From positions 186,001 through 250,000 of the forward strand of contig NZ_FOFP01000003.1 of NCBI RefSeq assembly GCF_900110925.1: a stretch of DNA of 64,000 nucleotides, written 5' to 3'. Source of the stretch: Pseudomonas cuatrocienegasensis (GTDB lineage: Bacteria; Pseudomonadota; Gammaproteobacteria; Pseudomonadales; Pseudomonadaceae). A program made the translations under genes and the position numbers. The first letter of the stretch is position 1, and each line of letters starts with the position of its first letter. Positions 1 to 7,872 of the stretch are shown piece by piece. Under the pieces are notes generated by a model that was not told the DNA's origin, made no database searches, and worked only from the letters and a program-made list of their open reading frames with translations.

Positions 1-108
1 GCCGCCCAGTCGCTGCGTGATCAGGCGGATATGGAAGCCGAGGAACAGGGGGATTTCGACAGCTTTGCCGCGGCGTACCAGGCGAGCATCCTGGCGCTGG
101 CGACTTAA
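1..108 (+). CDS. gshA: Glutamate-cysteine ligase, C-terminal 35 residues (gene starts before the window)
   Basis: The frame open from base 1 ends at TAA 106-108 and encodes a tail containing SFAAAYQASILALAT. This resembles the end of Pseudomonas glutamate-cysteine ligase, the first enzyme of glutathione synthesis. The identification also leans on context, because gshA lies next to argA in Pseudomonas as I remember it, and argA is in this window 13.6 kb further on. Only the C-terminus is visible, so no catalytic residue can be checked. The short inverted repeat GGCGTC/GACGCC just after the stop (119-136) has no T-run and is not a convincing terminator. Confidence 0.7.
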   Translation, partial: AAQSLRDQADMEAEEQGDFDSFAAAYQASILALAT

Positions 109-224
109 CCCGTGAACGGCGTCACAAAAGACGCCAGTGGGGCAAAAGCCGGGATGGGCGGCAGCCTGTCTCCTGGCAGAGGCAGCTAGCATGCAAGTAT
201 GACCGTCACACGAGACTTGCCCGC

Positions 225-431
225 ATGGATGCCCCACCCTCTCCCGTAAGCGATGATCGCCATTGGAGCCTGGAAAGCCTTAACAAGGCTTACCAGCGCG
301 GCTATATGGCCGGCCTCACGGGACAATCAGTCACCGCTCAACGGCAGCCAGCCGACGTGCTGACGGCCGCCTGGGAAGCCGGCTGGGTCGATGGCCACGA
401 ACAGATGCTGCGCCAGCAGCGCAGCGCCTGA
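225..431 (+). CDS. Small Rmf/CrpP-like protein (ribosome modulation factor fold)
   Basis: This 68-residue protein has the pattern AYQRGYMAGLTG near residues 22-33, followed by AAWEAGWVDGHEQM near 48-61. The A-x-x-RGY-x-AG-x-x-G plus W-x-x-GW-x-DG arrangement is typical of the Rmf/CrpP family, whose founder binds 70S ribosomes and promotes their dimerisation in stationary phase. It stands alone between gshA and the divergent rutR paralogue. The ribosome-binding site is weak (CGAGAC), so the start is not certain. Whether it acts on ribosomes is inference. It could equally be one of the many Rmf-like proteins of unknown role found in Pseudomonas. Confidence 0.6.
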   Translation: MDAPPSPVSDDRHWSLESLNKAYQRGYMAGLTGQSVTAQRQPADVLTAAWEAGWVDGHEQMLRQQRSA

Positions 432-579
432 GCATACAAGGCCCACTGCTGCATAAGCTTGGCTTATCGACAGCTCCTCACAGGAGGCGCGCCAGACGAG
501 AGCGATTTCGACGCTTTCGTTAAACCGCCATCCTCGCCATCATGATCTGACGCCACTCGGCAGCACTGCTGCTCGCGCA

Positions 580-1281
580 TCAGCGCAGCCGCAGGCCATT
601 GAGCAACAGCGCCTGCAGGTTGGTCAGCACCTCCTCAAAAAACACCGGGTCGTCCAGGGTGCGGCCGGTTATCGACTCGACCTGAACCCGGAAGTCCGCG
701 TAGTGCTGAGTAGTCGCCCACAGCGAGAAGATCAGGTGGTAAGGGTCTATTGGCGCCAGTTGGCCCGCATCGACCCAGTGCTGGATCACCGCACGTTTGT
801 CCTGCACCAGATCACGCAACTCATGCTCCAACTCGCCGCGCAACAGCGGCGCGCCCTGGATAATCTCCAGACAGAACAGCCGCGAGGCGGCTGGATGGTC
901 GCGTGACAACTCCAGCTTCAAGCGTAGGTACTCGCTAATTGCATGCAACGGCTCCATCTCCACACGCAGCGCCCGCAGGGGCGCCAACCAGATGCCCAAT
1001 AACTGCTTGAGTACATACAGGTAGAGATCTTCCTTGCTGGCAAAGTAGTACAGCAGGTTGGTCTTCGACACCTCGGCGCGCGCGGCAATCTGTTCGACAC
1101 GGACGCCATGCAGGCCAAACTGCGAGAACAGCCCGATAGCCGCCTCACTGATGGCAGCCCGCTTACTCTCCAACTGCTGCTCACGGCGGGCCAGGGTCGC
1201 AGCGCTGGGCACACGCACAGCCTTGACCTTCGGCGTGATGGCCATCGCGGGCGGATTGGCGGGGGAAAGATGCTCTGCCAT
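580..1281 (-). CDS. rutR: TetR-family regulator, RutR paralogue 1
   Basis: A 233-residue TetR-type repressor. The N-terminal helix-turn-helix lies around residues 45-85 (AAIGLFSQFGLHGVRVEQIAAR and SKTNLLYYFASKEDLY). The C-terminal ligand domain carries RutR-like blocks such as SRDHPAASRLFCLEIIQGAPLL and FSLWATTQHYADFRVQVESITG. In E. coli, RutR binds uracil or thymine and represses the rut operon; the same role is inferred from its divergent position to rutA. A 30-40-residue basic N-terminal extension precedes the HTH, and Met13 (base 1245) is an alternative start. A second close paralogue lies at 5820-6440, and by eye well over half of the aligned positions are identical. Confidence 0.88.
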   Translation of the reverse strand: MAEHLSPANPPAMAITPKVKAVRVPSAATLARREQQLESKRAAISEAAIGLFSQFGLHGVRVEQIAARAEVSKTNLLYYFASKEDLYLYVLKQLLGIWLAPLRALRVEMEPLHAISEYLRLKLELSRDHPAASRLFCLEIIQGAPLLRGELEHELRDLVQDKRAVIQHWVDAGQLAPIDPYHLIFSLWATTQHYADFRVQVESITGRTLDDPVFFEEVLTNLQALLLNGLRLR

Positions 1282-1325
1282 TACAACTCCTGATTACCGG
1301 CACCCACAGTGCAGTGGCCACCTTA

Positions 1326-1368
1326 GGGTCTGTTGACGTTTCGTCGCAAGCCGCGTTGCCGCGAAACC
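1326..1368 (+). repeat. Single-ended remnant of the GGGTCTGTTG MITE-like repeat
   Basis: The sequence GGGTCTGTTGACGTTTCGTC, continuing GCAAGCCGCGTTGCCGCGAAA, matches the left end of the full element at 56308-56585 with one substitution in the first 40 bases. It is preceded by TA, as in the full copy. No matching right end is found before rutA, so this is a solo end or a decayed copy lying in the rutR-rutA intergenic region, upstream of the regulatory sites. Confidence 0.75.
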
Positions 1369-1404
1369 CAGCGGGAGGCGCGCCTGCCTCTTTATCGAGC
1401 GCGG

Positions 1405-1421
1405 CGCACAATACAGGTGCT
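1405..1421 (+). promoter_or_regulatory. NtrC-like enhancer site of the rut operon
   Basis: CGCACAATACAGGTGCT contains GCAC and GGTGC separated by 6 bases, exactly the core spacing of the NtrC consensus TGCACYANNNTGGTGCA. It lies about 80-90 bp upstream of the sigma54 -24 element at 1497. The rut operon of E. coli is known to be NtrC-activated. Assignment here rests on the motif only. Confidence 0.6.
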
Positions 1422-1427
1422 CTAAGG

Positions 1428-1443
1428 TAGACCACATGGTCCA
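1428..1443 (+). promoter_or_regulatory. RutR-like operator upstream of rutA
   Basis: TAGACCACATGGTCCA matches the RutR consensus TTGACCANNTGGTCAA at 12 of 14 defined positions and has perfect inner arms GACCA/TGGTC. It lies between the NtrC-like site and the sigma54 promoter, where bound repressor could interfere with activation of rutA. Which of the two RutR paralogues binds it is not known. Confidence 0.65.
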
Positions 1444-1476
1444 CCGTAAGCCCTGGTTTTTCTGCAAGCCCATGAT

Positions 1477-1489
1477 TATCAAGTCATTT
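1477..1489 (+). promoter_or_regulatory. Possible IHF site between enhancer and sigma54 promoter
   Basis: TATCAAGTCATTT matches the IHF consensus WATCAANNNNTTR at all but the last position. It sits between the NtrC-like site and the -24 element, the usual place for IHF-assisted looping at sigma54 promoters. The motif is degenerate and the assignment is tentative. Confidence 0.35.
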
Positions 1490-1496
1490 GTATTTT

Positions 1497-1512
1497 TGGC
1501 ACGCTCCATGCT
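1497..1512 (+). promoter_or_regulatory. Sigma54 (-24/-12) promoter of rutABCDEF
   Basis: TGGCACGCTCCATGCT matches TGGCACGNNNNTTGCW with one mismatch and keeps the invariant GG-N10-GC spacing. Transcription would start near 1524, leaving a leader of about 70 bases before rutA at 1594. With the upstream NtrC-like site it implies induction under nitrogen limitation. Confidence 0.75.
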
Positions 1513-1593
1513 GAAGCCTGCTTGACCCACACCAGGCAATTTTCCAGCAATTGACGGCTAACTTCCGCCAATTCCAGCGAAAATGGAGGCTTC

Positions 1594-2682
1594 ATGAATA
1601 TCGGCATCTTCATCCCAATCGGCAATAACGGCTGGCTCATCTCGGAAAACGCACCGCAGTACATGCCCACCTTCGAGCTGAACAAACACATCGTCCAGCG
1701 CGCGGAGCACTACGGTTTCGACTTCGCCCTGTCGATGATCAAACTGCGTGGCTTCGGCGGTAAGACCGAGTTCTGGGAACACAACCTGGAATCCTTCACC
1801 CTGATGGCCGGCCTCGCCGCCGTCACCAGCCGCATCCAACTCTTCGCCACCGCCGCCACTCTGACCATGCCACCGGCGATAGTCGCGCGCATGGCGGCGA
1901 CCATCGACTCCATCTCCAATGGCCGCTTCGGCGTCAACCTGGTCACCGGCTGGCAGCGCCCCGAGTACTCGCAGATGGGCCTGTGGCCGGGCGATGAGTT
2001 CTTTGCCACCCGCTACGACTACCTTGCCGAGTATGCCCAGGTTCTGCGTGACCTCTGGAGCACCGGGCACTGCGACCTCAAGGGCAGCTACTTCCAGATG
2101 GATGACTGCCGCGTCAGCCCTAAGCCCCAGGCCGATATGAAGATCATCTGCGCCGGCTCCTCGGATGCCGGCATGGACTTCTCCGCCCGCTACGCCGACT
2201 ACAACTTCTGCTTTGGCAAAGGCGTGAACACCCCGCAGGCCTTTGCCCCGGCCACCGAGCGGTTACTCGCCGCAACCACCAAGAGCGGTCGCAACGTGAC
2301 CTCCTGCGTGCTGTTCATGGTCATTGCCGATGAGACCGAGCAGGCCGCCCGTGCCAAATGGGAACACTACAAGGCCGGCGCCGATCAGGAGGCACTGAAG
2401 TGGCTGGGCGACCAGGCCGCCGTCGACACCCGCTCAGGCAGCGACACCAACGTGCGGCAGATGTCCGACCCCACCTCGGCGGTGAACATCAACATGGGCA
2501 CCCTGGTGGGCTCCTACGAGCAAGTGGCCAAGATGCTCGACGAAGTGGCCGAGGTGCCAGGCACCGAAGGCGTGATGCTGACCTTTGATGACTTTGTTCA
2601 AGGCATTGAGCACTTCGGCCAGCGCATCCAGCCGCTGATGAAAAGCCGTGGTCATATCGATGCCGTGAAGGAGAGTGCCTGA
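1594..2682 (+). CDS. rutA: Pyrimidine oxygenase RutA
   Basis: A 362-residue flavin-dependent monooxygenase of the luciferase-like (LLM) class. RutA opens the uracil ring between N3 and C4 using FMNH2 and O2, with the reduced flavin supplied by RutF. The start [22 protein letters not shown] and blocks such as [21 protein letters not shown] are characteristic, and the length is that of the family. It begins the operon 82 bases after the sigma54 -12 element and overlaps the rutB start by one base (TGATG). A GGAGG-like sequence ends about 4 bases before the ATG. Confidence 0.97.
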   Translation: MNIGIFIPIGNNGWLISENAPQYMPTFELNKHIVQRAEHYGFDFALSMIKLRGFGGKTEFWEHNLESFTLMAGLAAVTSRIQLFATAATLTMPPAIVARMAATIDSISNGRFGVNLVTGWQRPEYSQMGLWPGDEFFATRYDYLAEYAQVLRDLWSTGHCDLKGSYFQMDDCRVSPKPQADMKIICAGSSDAGMDFSARYADYNFCFGKGVNTPQAFAPATERLLAATTKSGRNVTSCVLFMVIADETEQAARAKWEHYKAGADQEALKWLGDQAAVDTRSGSDTNVRQMSDPTSAVNINMGTLVGSYEQVAKMLDEVAEVPGTEGVMLTFDDFVQGIEHFGQRIQPLMKSRGHIDAVKESA

Positions 2683-3407
2683 TGAACCAGCCTGCCCATA
2701 CCGGCTACGCCCTGCCCACGGACAGCAGCGCCCCCTTGCGCCTGCCCGCGCGCCCTGAAGCCCTGCACCTGCGCCCCAGCGAAACCGCACTGATCGTGGT
2801 GGACATGCAAAACGCCTACTCGTCCCTGGGCGGCTACCTGGACAAAGCCGGCTTTGACGTCTCGGCCACCGGTCCGGTGATCGAGCGGATCAACGCCGCC
2901 ATCACGGCGGCGCGCAGCGCCGGCATCCAGGTGATCTTTCTGCAGAATGGCTGGGACCCCGACTACGTTGAGGCTGGCGGGCCGGGCTCGCCGAACTGGC
3001 ACAAGTCCAACGCCCTGAAAACCATGCGCCGGCACCCTGACCTGCAAGGCACCCTGCTGGCGCGTGGTACCTGGGACTACGCCCTGGTGGATGCGCTGCA
3101 GCCGCAATCGGGCGATATCGTGATGCCCAAGACCCGCTACAGCGGCTTCTTCAATACCCCGCTAGACAGCACCCTGCGCGCCCGCGGCATCCGCAACCTG
3201 GTGTTCACCGGTATCGCCACCAACGTTTGTGTGGAATCGACCCTGCGCGACGGTTTCTTCCTCGAATATTTCGGCGTGATCCTCGCTGACGCCTGCCACC
3301 AGGCCGGACCTCGCGCGGCGCATGAGGCGTCCCTGTTCAACATTGAGACCTTCTTTGGCTGGGTCTCCTCGGTGGACGACTTCTGCACCACCCTGCAAAA
3401 CACTTAA
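2682..3407 (+). CDS. rutB: Ureidoacrylate (peroxyureidoacrylate) amidohydrolase RutB
   Basis: A 241-residue isochorismatase-fold cysteine hydrolase. It hydrolyses the RutA product, releasing ammonia and CO2 (via carbamate) and an aminoacrylate derivative. The catalytic triad is visible: Asp41 in [12 protein letters not shown], Lys150 in [11 protein letters not shown] and Cys183 in [15 protein letters not shown]. The ATG overlaps the rutA stop by one base, suggesting translational coupling. A second member of the same fold, more divergent, closes the neighbouring operon at 13035-13721. Confidence 0.97.
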   Translation: MNQPAHTGYALPTDSSAPLRLPARPEALHLRPSETALIVVDMQNAYSSLGGYLDKAGFDVSATGPVIERINAAITAARSAGIQVIFLQNGWDPDYVEAGGPGSPNWHKSNALKTMRRHPDLQGTLLARGTWDYALVDALQPQSGDIVMPKTRYSGFFNTPLDSTLRARGIRNLVFTGIATNVCVESTLRDGFFLEYFGVILADACHQAGPRAAHEASLFNIETFFGWVSSVDDFCTTLQNT

Positions 3408-3438
3408 CTCCCTACCCCCATAATAGGAACGCCTTGCC

Positions 3439-3822
3439 ATGCCCAAACACGCGATCATCCCCGCTGGCACCAGCAAACCCATCGCCCCCTTCGTGCCGGG
3501 CTCAATGGCCGACGGCGTGCTCTACGTTTCCGGCACCCTGCCCTTCGACAAGGACAACAACGTGGTCCACGTCGGCGACGCCGCCGCCCAGACCCGCCAC
3601 GTCCTGGAAACCATCAAAAGCGTCGTCGAAACCGCTGGCGGCACCCTGGACGATGTCACCTTCAACATGATCATGCTTACCGACTGGGCTAACTATGCCG
3701 CCGTCAACGCGGTCTACGCCGAGTATTTCGCCGGGGAAAAACCTGCTCGCTACTGCATCCAGTGCGGTCTGGTGAAACCGGATGCGCTGATTGAGATCGC
3801 CAGCATCGCGCACATCGGCTGA
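3439..3822 (+). CDS. rutC: 3-aminoacrylate deaminase RutC (RidA/YjgF family)
   Basis: A 127-residue RidA-fold protein starting [21 protein letters not shown], with the family block [27 protein letters not shown] at the C-terminus, containing the conserved Arg that binds the carboxylate of the substrate. It is assigned to deamination of 3-aminoacrylate to malonic semialdehyde, releasing the second pyrimidine nitrogen. It lies 31 bases after rutB with its own ribosome-binding site (TAGGAACG). RidA-type proteins form trimers. Confidence 0.95.
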   Translation: MPKHAIIPAGTSKPIAPFVPGSMADGVLYVSGTLPFDKDNNVVHVGDAAAQTRHVLETIKSVVETAGGTLDDVTFNMIMLTDWANYAAVNAVYAEYFAGEKPARYCIQCGLVKPDALIEIASIAHIG

Positions 3823-3872
3823 CCCCGCGCGTCGCCGCTGTGCGACGCGCCCCTTTGCAGGCGGAGACTGTC

Positions 3873-4655
3873 ATGTACTACGAGATCCACGGCCGTCAGG
3901 AGGCCGATGCCCCCACCCTGCTGCTGTGCTCCGGCCTCGGCGGCTCGGCGGCCTACTGGGCGGCCAACCTGCCAGCCTTGGTCGAGCACTTTCGGGTCAT
4001 CTGCTACGACCAACGCGGCACCGGGCGCAGCCCCGCCGAACTACCTGAGGGCTACAGCATCGCGCAGATGGCCCAGGAACTGGACGCCCTGCTGGAACAG
4101 TTGCAGATCAGCACCTGCGATTTCGTCGGTCACGCCCTCGGCGGCCTGGTGGGCCTGGAACTGGCACGCCAGCAGCCGAGCCGAATTCGCCGCCTGGTAC
4201 CGATCAACGCCTGGGCCGCGCCAAATGCCCACAGCGCGCGCTGCTTCGACGCGCGCATTGCGCTGCTGAGCCACAGCGGCCCGGCGGCCTACATCGATGC
4301 CCAGCCAATCTTTCTCTACCCGCCGGTCTGGCTTCTCGAGAACGCTGAACAGGTGGCCCGTGAGCTGGCGCATGCGCTGCAGCACTTTCCCGGCGTGGCC
4401 AATACGCTCAGACGGATTGGCGCTTTGCGCGCCTTCGACATCAGCGCGGTGCTGACCGAGATTCGCCAGCCCGTTCTGGTCATGGCCAGTCGCGACGACA
4501 CGCTGGTGCCCTGGACCCAGTCCCGCCAGCTGGCAGAGGGGCTGCCCAATGCCAGCTTGGCCCTGCGGGATTTCGGCGGGCACGCGTTCAACCTAACCGA
4601 ACAGGCGGAATTCGACGCCGAACTGCTGGCGTTCTTGCTGACGCCGGCACCCTGA
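3873..4655 (+). CDS. rutD: Alpha/beta-hydrolase-fold protein RutD
   Basis: A 260-residue protein, taking the ATG at 3873 ([20 protein letters not shown]), which follows a GGCGGAG ribosome-binding site. A GTG at 3840 would add 11 residues and is less likely. It has the alpha/beta-hydrolase fold, but the nucleophile elbow reads GHALG, with Ala88 where a serine nucleophile would be. RutD of E. coli has the same Ser-to-Ala change, so this is a family trait. The role is usually given as assisting aminoacrylate or carbamate breakdown and is not firmly settled. The gene sits between rutC and rutE in the normal order. Confidence 0.94.
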   Translation: MYYEIHGRQEADAPTLLLCSGLGGSAAYWAANLPALVEHFRVICYDQRGTGRSPAELPEGYSIAQMAQELDALLEQLQISTCDFVGHALGGLVGLELARQQPSRIRRLVPINAWAAPNAHSARCFDARIALLSHSGPAAYIDAQPIFLYPPVWLLENAEQVARELAHALQHFPGVANTLRRIGALRAFDISAVLTEIRQPVLVMASRDDTLVPWTQSRQLAEGLPNASLALRDFGGHAFNLTEQAEFDAELLAFLLTPAP

Positions 4656-4675
4656 GCACCTTTGGAGCACACCCG

Positions 4676-5260
4676 ATGTCTCTCGACACCCACACTCTCG
4701 ACCAGCTCTTTCTCCAGGCCCGCAGCCACAATGGCTGGCGCGACGAGCCGGTCAGCGATGCGCAGTTGCAGCAGCTTTACGACCTGGTGCGCATGGGCCC
4801 GACCTCGGCCAACTGCTCACCCGCGCGCTTTGTTTTCGTGCGCAGCGCCGCTGGCAAGGAAAAGCTCAAACCCTGCTTGTCGTCCGGCAACCTGGAAAAG
4901 ACCATGAGCGCACCCGTAACGGTGATCGTCGCCTACGACAAAGCCTTCTACGAACACCTGCCCGCACTGTTTCCCCACGCCGACGCCCGTAGCTGGTTCA
5001 CCTCCAGTCCGGCGTTCGCCGAACAGACGGCCCTGCGCAACAGCTCCATGCAGGCCGCTTACCTGATCCTCGCTGCTCGCGCCATGGGCCTGGACAGCGG
5101 AGCAATGTCGGGCTTCGATGCCGGCAAGCTCGACGCCGCGTTCTTCGCCGACAGCACCTGGACCAGCAACCTGCTGATCAACCTGGGGCACGGCAACCCC
5201 GATAAACTCTTCGCCCGTTTGCCGCGACTGGCGTTCGACGACGCCTGCCAACTGGCCTGA
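4676..5260 (+). CDS. rutE: Malonic semialdehyde reductase RutE (nitroreductase family)
   Basis: A 194-residue nitroreductase-fold flavoprotein. RutE reduces toxic malonic semialdehyde to 3-hydroxypropionate at the end of the pathway. Family blocks visible are [22 protein letters not shown] near residues 38-59 and [28 protein letters not shown] near 127-154. A GGAG ribosome-binding site lies 8 bases upstream. Length and position in the operon are normal. Confidence 0.95.
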   Translation: MSLDTHTLDQLFLQARSHNGWRDEPVSDAQLQQLYDLVRMGPTSANCSPARFVFVRSAAGKEKLKPCLSSGNLEKTMSAPVTVIVAYDKAFYEHLPALFPHADARSWFTSSPAFAEQTALRNSSMQAAYLILAARAMGLDSGAMSGFDAGKLDAAFFADSTWTSNLLINLGHGNPDKLFARLPRLAFDDACQLA

Positions 5261-5283
5261 ACCGCCTGTTCGAGGAACCTGCA

Positions 5284-5802
5284 ATGCTGACTTCCATGCT
5301 GCAACCGACCCCAGCGACCCCACCCCTGGCCAAACAGGACTACCGCGATGCCATGGCGCGCCTGGGCGCCGCGGTCAACATCATCACCACCGACGGCCCC
5401 GGTGGGCGCGCGGGCTTTACCGCCTCGGCGGTCTGCAGCGTGACCGACGAACCGCCCACCCTGCTGGTCTGTCTCAACCGCAGCGCCTCGGTCCACGACG
5501 CGTTCGTCCGCAACCGGGTGCTCTGCGTCAACGTGCTGGCCCACGGGCAGGAGGCGCTCTCCAATCTGTTCGGTGGTAAAACCGCCATGGCCGAGCGTTT
5601 CGCCGCAGCCGACTGGCTGCACGGCGCCAGCGGCTCGCCGGTACTGCAAGGGGCACTGGTCTCATTCGATTGTCAGGTCGTCGACAGCGGTCAGGTCGGC
5701 AGCCATGACGTGCTCTACGCCGAGGTCATTGGCCTGCATCATGGCCAGGCCAGCGCCGGGCTGATGTATTTCCAGCGCGCCTACCACCGGCTCGGCGAGT
5801 AG
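5284..5802 (+). CDS. rutF: Flavin reductase RutF
   Basis: A 172-residue NADH:FMN reductase that supplies reduced FMN to RutA. The flavin-reductase-like domain begins near residue 20 ([51 protein letters not shown]) and ends with the typical VIGLHHG block. It is the last rut gene: the usual rutG uracil permease does not follow, and the next gene (rutR2) is convergent, with only 17 bases between stops. Confidence 0.95.
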   Translation: MLTSMLQPTPATPPLAKQDYRDAMARLGAAVNIITTDGPGGRAGFTASAVCSVTDEPPTLLVCLNRSASVHDAFVRNRVLCVNVLAHGQEALSNLFGGKTAMAERFAAADWLHGASGSPVLQGALVSFDCQVVDSGQVGSHDVLYAEVIGLHHGQASAGLMYFQRAYHRLGE

Positions 5803-5819
5803 CCGAGCTGACGCCCTGA

Positions 5820-6440
5820 TCAGGCCGCGATACCAATGCCGCGCAGGATCATCCGGCGCACATTGGCCAACGCCTGATCAAAGAACTGCGGGTCGTCGAG
5901 GGTGTGGCCAGTAATTGAGGCCACCTGCACCGAAAAGTCGGCGTAGTGCTGGGTCAATGCCCAGAGTGAAAAGAACAGGTGATGCGGGTCAACCGCCTGC
6001 ATCCGCCCTTCGGCAATCCAGGTGCGCACCACATCCGCCTTGGCATCCACCAGCGCACGCAACGACCCTTCGAGGGACGGTTTGAGCAACGGAGCGCCCT
6101 GGATCATCTCTAGACAGAACAGGCGCGAAGCTTCGGGATGATCACGGGAGTTGATCATCTTCAGACGAATGTAATCGCCAATCGCGGTTGCCGGATCCTG
6201 CTCCTCGGTAATCGCTCGCAGCGGGGCTAACCAGAGATCCAGCAAACTCCCGAGGATATCGACGTACAGCTCTTCCTTCGAGGCGAAGTAATAGAGCAGG
6301 TTACTTTTCGACAGACCGGCCTGGGCGGCAATCTGGTCCAGGCTGACACCGTGCAAACCGAAGCGGGAAAACAGCGCCAGTGCCGCCTGCTGAATGGTTT
6401 CTTGCTTGGTCGATGGTGCAGATAAACGTCGAATGGCCAT
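5820..6440 (-). CDS. rutR: TetR-family regulator, RutR paralogue 2
   Basis: A 206-residue TetR-family repressor, using the ATG at 6440 (MAIRRLSAPSTKQETIQ), which has AAGGG 9 bases upstream; a GTG at 6446 is possible. The HTH spans about residues 15-58 (LALFSRFGLHGVSLDQIAAQAGLSKSNLLYYFASKEELY). The C-terminal domain repeats the RutR signature SRDHPEASRLFCLEMIQGAPLL and FSLWALTQHYADFSVQVASITGHTLDDPQFF. It lacks the N-terminal extension of paralogue 1. It is divergent from the oxygenase/BMP-transporter operon at 6868, whose promoter carries a RutR-like operator, so regulation of that operon is the likely role. Confidence 0.9.
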   Translation of the reverse strand: MAIRRLSAPSTKQETIQQAALALFSRFGLHGVSLDQIAAQAGLSKSNLLYYFASKEELYVDILGSLLDLWLAPLRAITEEQDPATAIGDYIRLKMINSRDHPEASRLFCLEMIQGAPLLKPSLEGSLRALVDAKADVVRTWIAEGRMQAVDPHHLFFSLWALTQHYADFSVQVASITGHTLDDPQFFDQALANVRRMILRGIGIAA

Positions 6441-6597
6441 CAGCACACGCCCTTGTCTTGACCCATTTAGTTAAATCCCCGCGCGCTTTTGCCGTGAATT
6501 AACCGCCGTTTCTATGCCGCTATAAACGCCCCGATCGAAGCATATCGTGGCTGTTTTTTCTAGGATTCTATCGGGCTTTTTACTCCGTTTATAAAAC

Positions 6598-6635
6598 GGC
6601 AACAGTTTGGTGCACTTGCGCGCCAGCGCGGTGCG
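6598..6635 (+). promoter_or_regulatory. Tandem NtrC-like enhancer sites of the oxygenase/BMP operon
   Basis: Site 1 (6598-6614) reads GGCAACAGTTTGGTGCA, 12 of 14 matches to TGCACYANNNTGGTGCA. Site 2 (6619-6635) reads CGCGCCAGCGCGGTGCG, 10 of 14. Their centres are 21 bp apart, two helical turns, as at known NtrC enhancers, and lie about 100-125 bp upstream of the sigma54 promoter at 6733. Confidence 0.6.
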
Positions 6636-6713
6636 CAAGAGTACTTTTCGAGCACCCTGAAAACCTCGCGAAAATTAAAATAAATGTCTTATTAATCATA
6701 TAGATAATTGCAT

Positions 6714-6729
6714 TTTTCCATTTGGTCAA
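6714..6729 (+). promoter_or_regulatory. RutR-like operator abutting the sigma54 promoter
   Basis: TTTTCCATTTGGTCAA matches TTGACCANNTGGTCAA at 12 of 14 defined positions, with a perfect right arm. It ends 3 bases before the -24 element, so bound repressor would block sigma54-RNA polymerase. Near the rutR2 start, TTGACC at 6458-6463 within CTTGACCCATTTAGTTAA could be a further half-site. Confidence 0.55.
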
Positions 6730-6732
6730 AAA

Positions 6733-6748
6733 TGGCATGTCGGTTGCT
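6733..6748 (+). promoter_or_regulatory. Sigma54 (-24/-12) promoter of the oxygenase/BMP operon
   Basis: TGGCATGTCGGTTGCT differs from TGGCACGNNNNTTGCW at a single position and keeps GG-N10-GC. Predicted transcription start is near 6760, giving a leader of about 108 bases before the ATG at 6868. The 421-bp rutR2-oxygenase intergenic region otherwise holds AT-rich DNA (about 6670-6712) that could bend between enhancer and promoter. Confidence 0.75.
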
Positions 6749-6867
6749 AACAAAGAACTGCCTAACGTAACTATAAAAGCGTGCAAACCCCGCCTTAATG
6801 GCCCTGGCTTTATTTCAGATCACAGCTGCCCCTATTTACTTTTCCTTGCCTGAAAGGAGAGTTTTAA

Positions 6868-7872
6868 ATGACGCTGTTATATGTCCCCATCATTGATCTT
6901 GAGCCTTATTTTGAAGGCAGCCAGGAAGGCAAAATGCAGGTTGCACAGGCTGTTGATCAGGCCTGCCGCGACATCGGTTTTCTGATTATCAAAAAGCATC
7001 GAATTCCCCGCGAACTGCTCGATCAGGTTACCGCCCTGTCGCAAGCATTTTTCGCCCTGCCGCTTGAAGAAAAACGCAAGGTTGATCGCCCACGCCGCGA
7101 TCAGGTCCGGGGGTTTTCCGCAGTTGCCGAAGAAAGCCTGGCCTACAGCACTGGCGAAGCGGCGCCCGGTGACCTCAAGGAGTCCTTCTCCATCGGCCCC
7201 AGCCAGGTCCCGGACACCCCCTACTTCACCGGCCCCGCCGCTGGCCCGCACTTTGCTCCCAACGTCTGGCCGGCCGAGCCCATGGCGCTGCGCGAACACT
7301 ACGAGGCCTACTTCGTCGCCATGAGCGAGTTGGCCATGCACCTGATGCGTATTTTTGCCCTGGCCCTGCACCTGCCGGAGCACTACTTCGACGACAAGAT
7401 CGACCGCCACATCAGCATGTTCCGCGCCCTCAGCTACCCGCCCTTGCGCGAGCGCGCCGAAGAGGGCCAGTTCCGTGCCAGCCCCCACAGCGACTACGGC
7501 AGCCTGACCATCGTCTATCCCGACGCACCAGGCCTGCAGGTGCGCAACAAGGCCGGTGAATGGGTCGACGTGCCCTACGACCCGGACGGTTTCGCGGTCA
7601 ACATCGGCGACCTGATGATGCAGTGGACCAACGATCGCTGGATTTCCACCGTGCACCGCGTGGTCGTGCCGGGGCTGGAAGAACCGAGCAACAAACGCCG
7701 ACAGTCCCTGGTGTTCTTCCACCAGCCGAACTACGACGCCATGGTCGAATGCCTACCCAGCTGCCTGGCCCCTGGTGAAAGCCCGCGCCACGCGCCGATC
7801 AGCTCGGGCGATCACCTCAGCTCGAAATTCGTCAAACAGACCACCTTCGGCGGCACCAAGGAGGTGGCGTGA
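6868..7872 (+). CDS. 2-oxoglutarate/Fe(II)-dependent oxygenase, isopenicillin-N-synthase family
   Basis: A 334-residue double-stranded beta-helix oxygenase. The iron-binding triad is visible as His207 and Asp209 in SPHSDYGSLTIV and His263 in STVHRVV, and the 2-oxoglutarate-binding R-x-S as Arg278/Ser280 in RRQSLVFF. The N-terminal DIOX_N block (VPIIDLEPYF... CRDIGFLIIKKHRIP) is intact. It is the first gene of a sigma54/NtrC/RutR-type operon, with AAAGGAGAG 8 bases upstream of the ATG. The substrate is unknown. Fungal thymine-7-hydroxylase belongs to the same family and oxidises a pyrimidine methyl group, so a nucleobase hydroxylase is an attractive inference. HxDY and R-x-S are general family motifs and do not prove it. 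Confidence 0.85.
   Translation: MTLLYVPIIDLEPYFEGSQEGKMQVAQAVDQACRDIGFLIIKKHRIPRELLDQVTALSQAFFALPLEEKRKVDRPRRDQVRGFSAVAEESLAYSTGEAAPGDLKESFSIGPSQVPDTPYFTGPAAGPHFAPNVWPAEPMALREHYEAYFVAMSELAMHLMRIFALALHLPEHYFDDKIDRHISMFRALSYPPLRERAEEGQFRASPHSDYGSLTIVYPDAPGLQVRNKAGEWVDVPYDPDGFAVNIGDLMMQWTNDRWISTVHRVVVPGLEEPSNKRRQSLVFFHQPNYDAMVECLPSCLAPGESPRHAPISSGDHLSSKFVKQTTFGGTKEVA

Noticed and set aside
119..136. Terminator after gshA
   Set aside because: The six-base stem GGCGTC/GACGCC is not followed by a T-run.
1522..1540. Second RutR operator at CTTGACCCACACCAGG near the rut start site
   Set aside because: Only the left half (TTGACC) matches; the right half fails at the required spacing. It could be a half-site at most.
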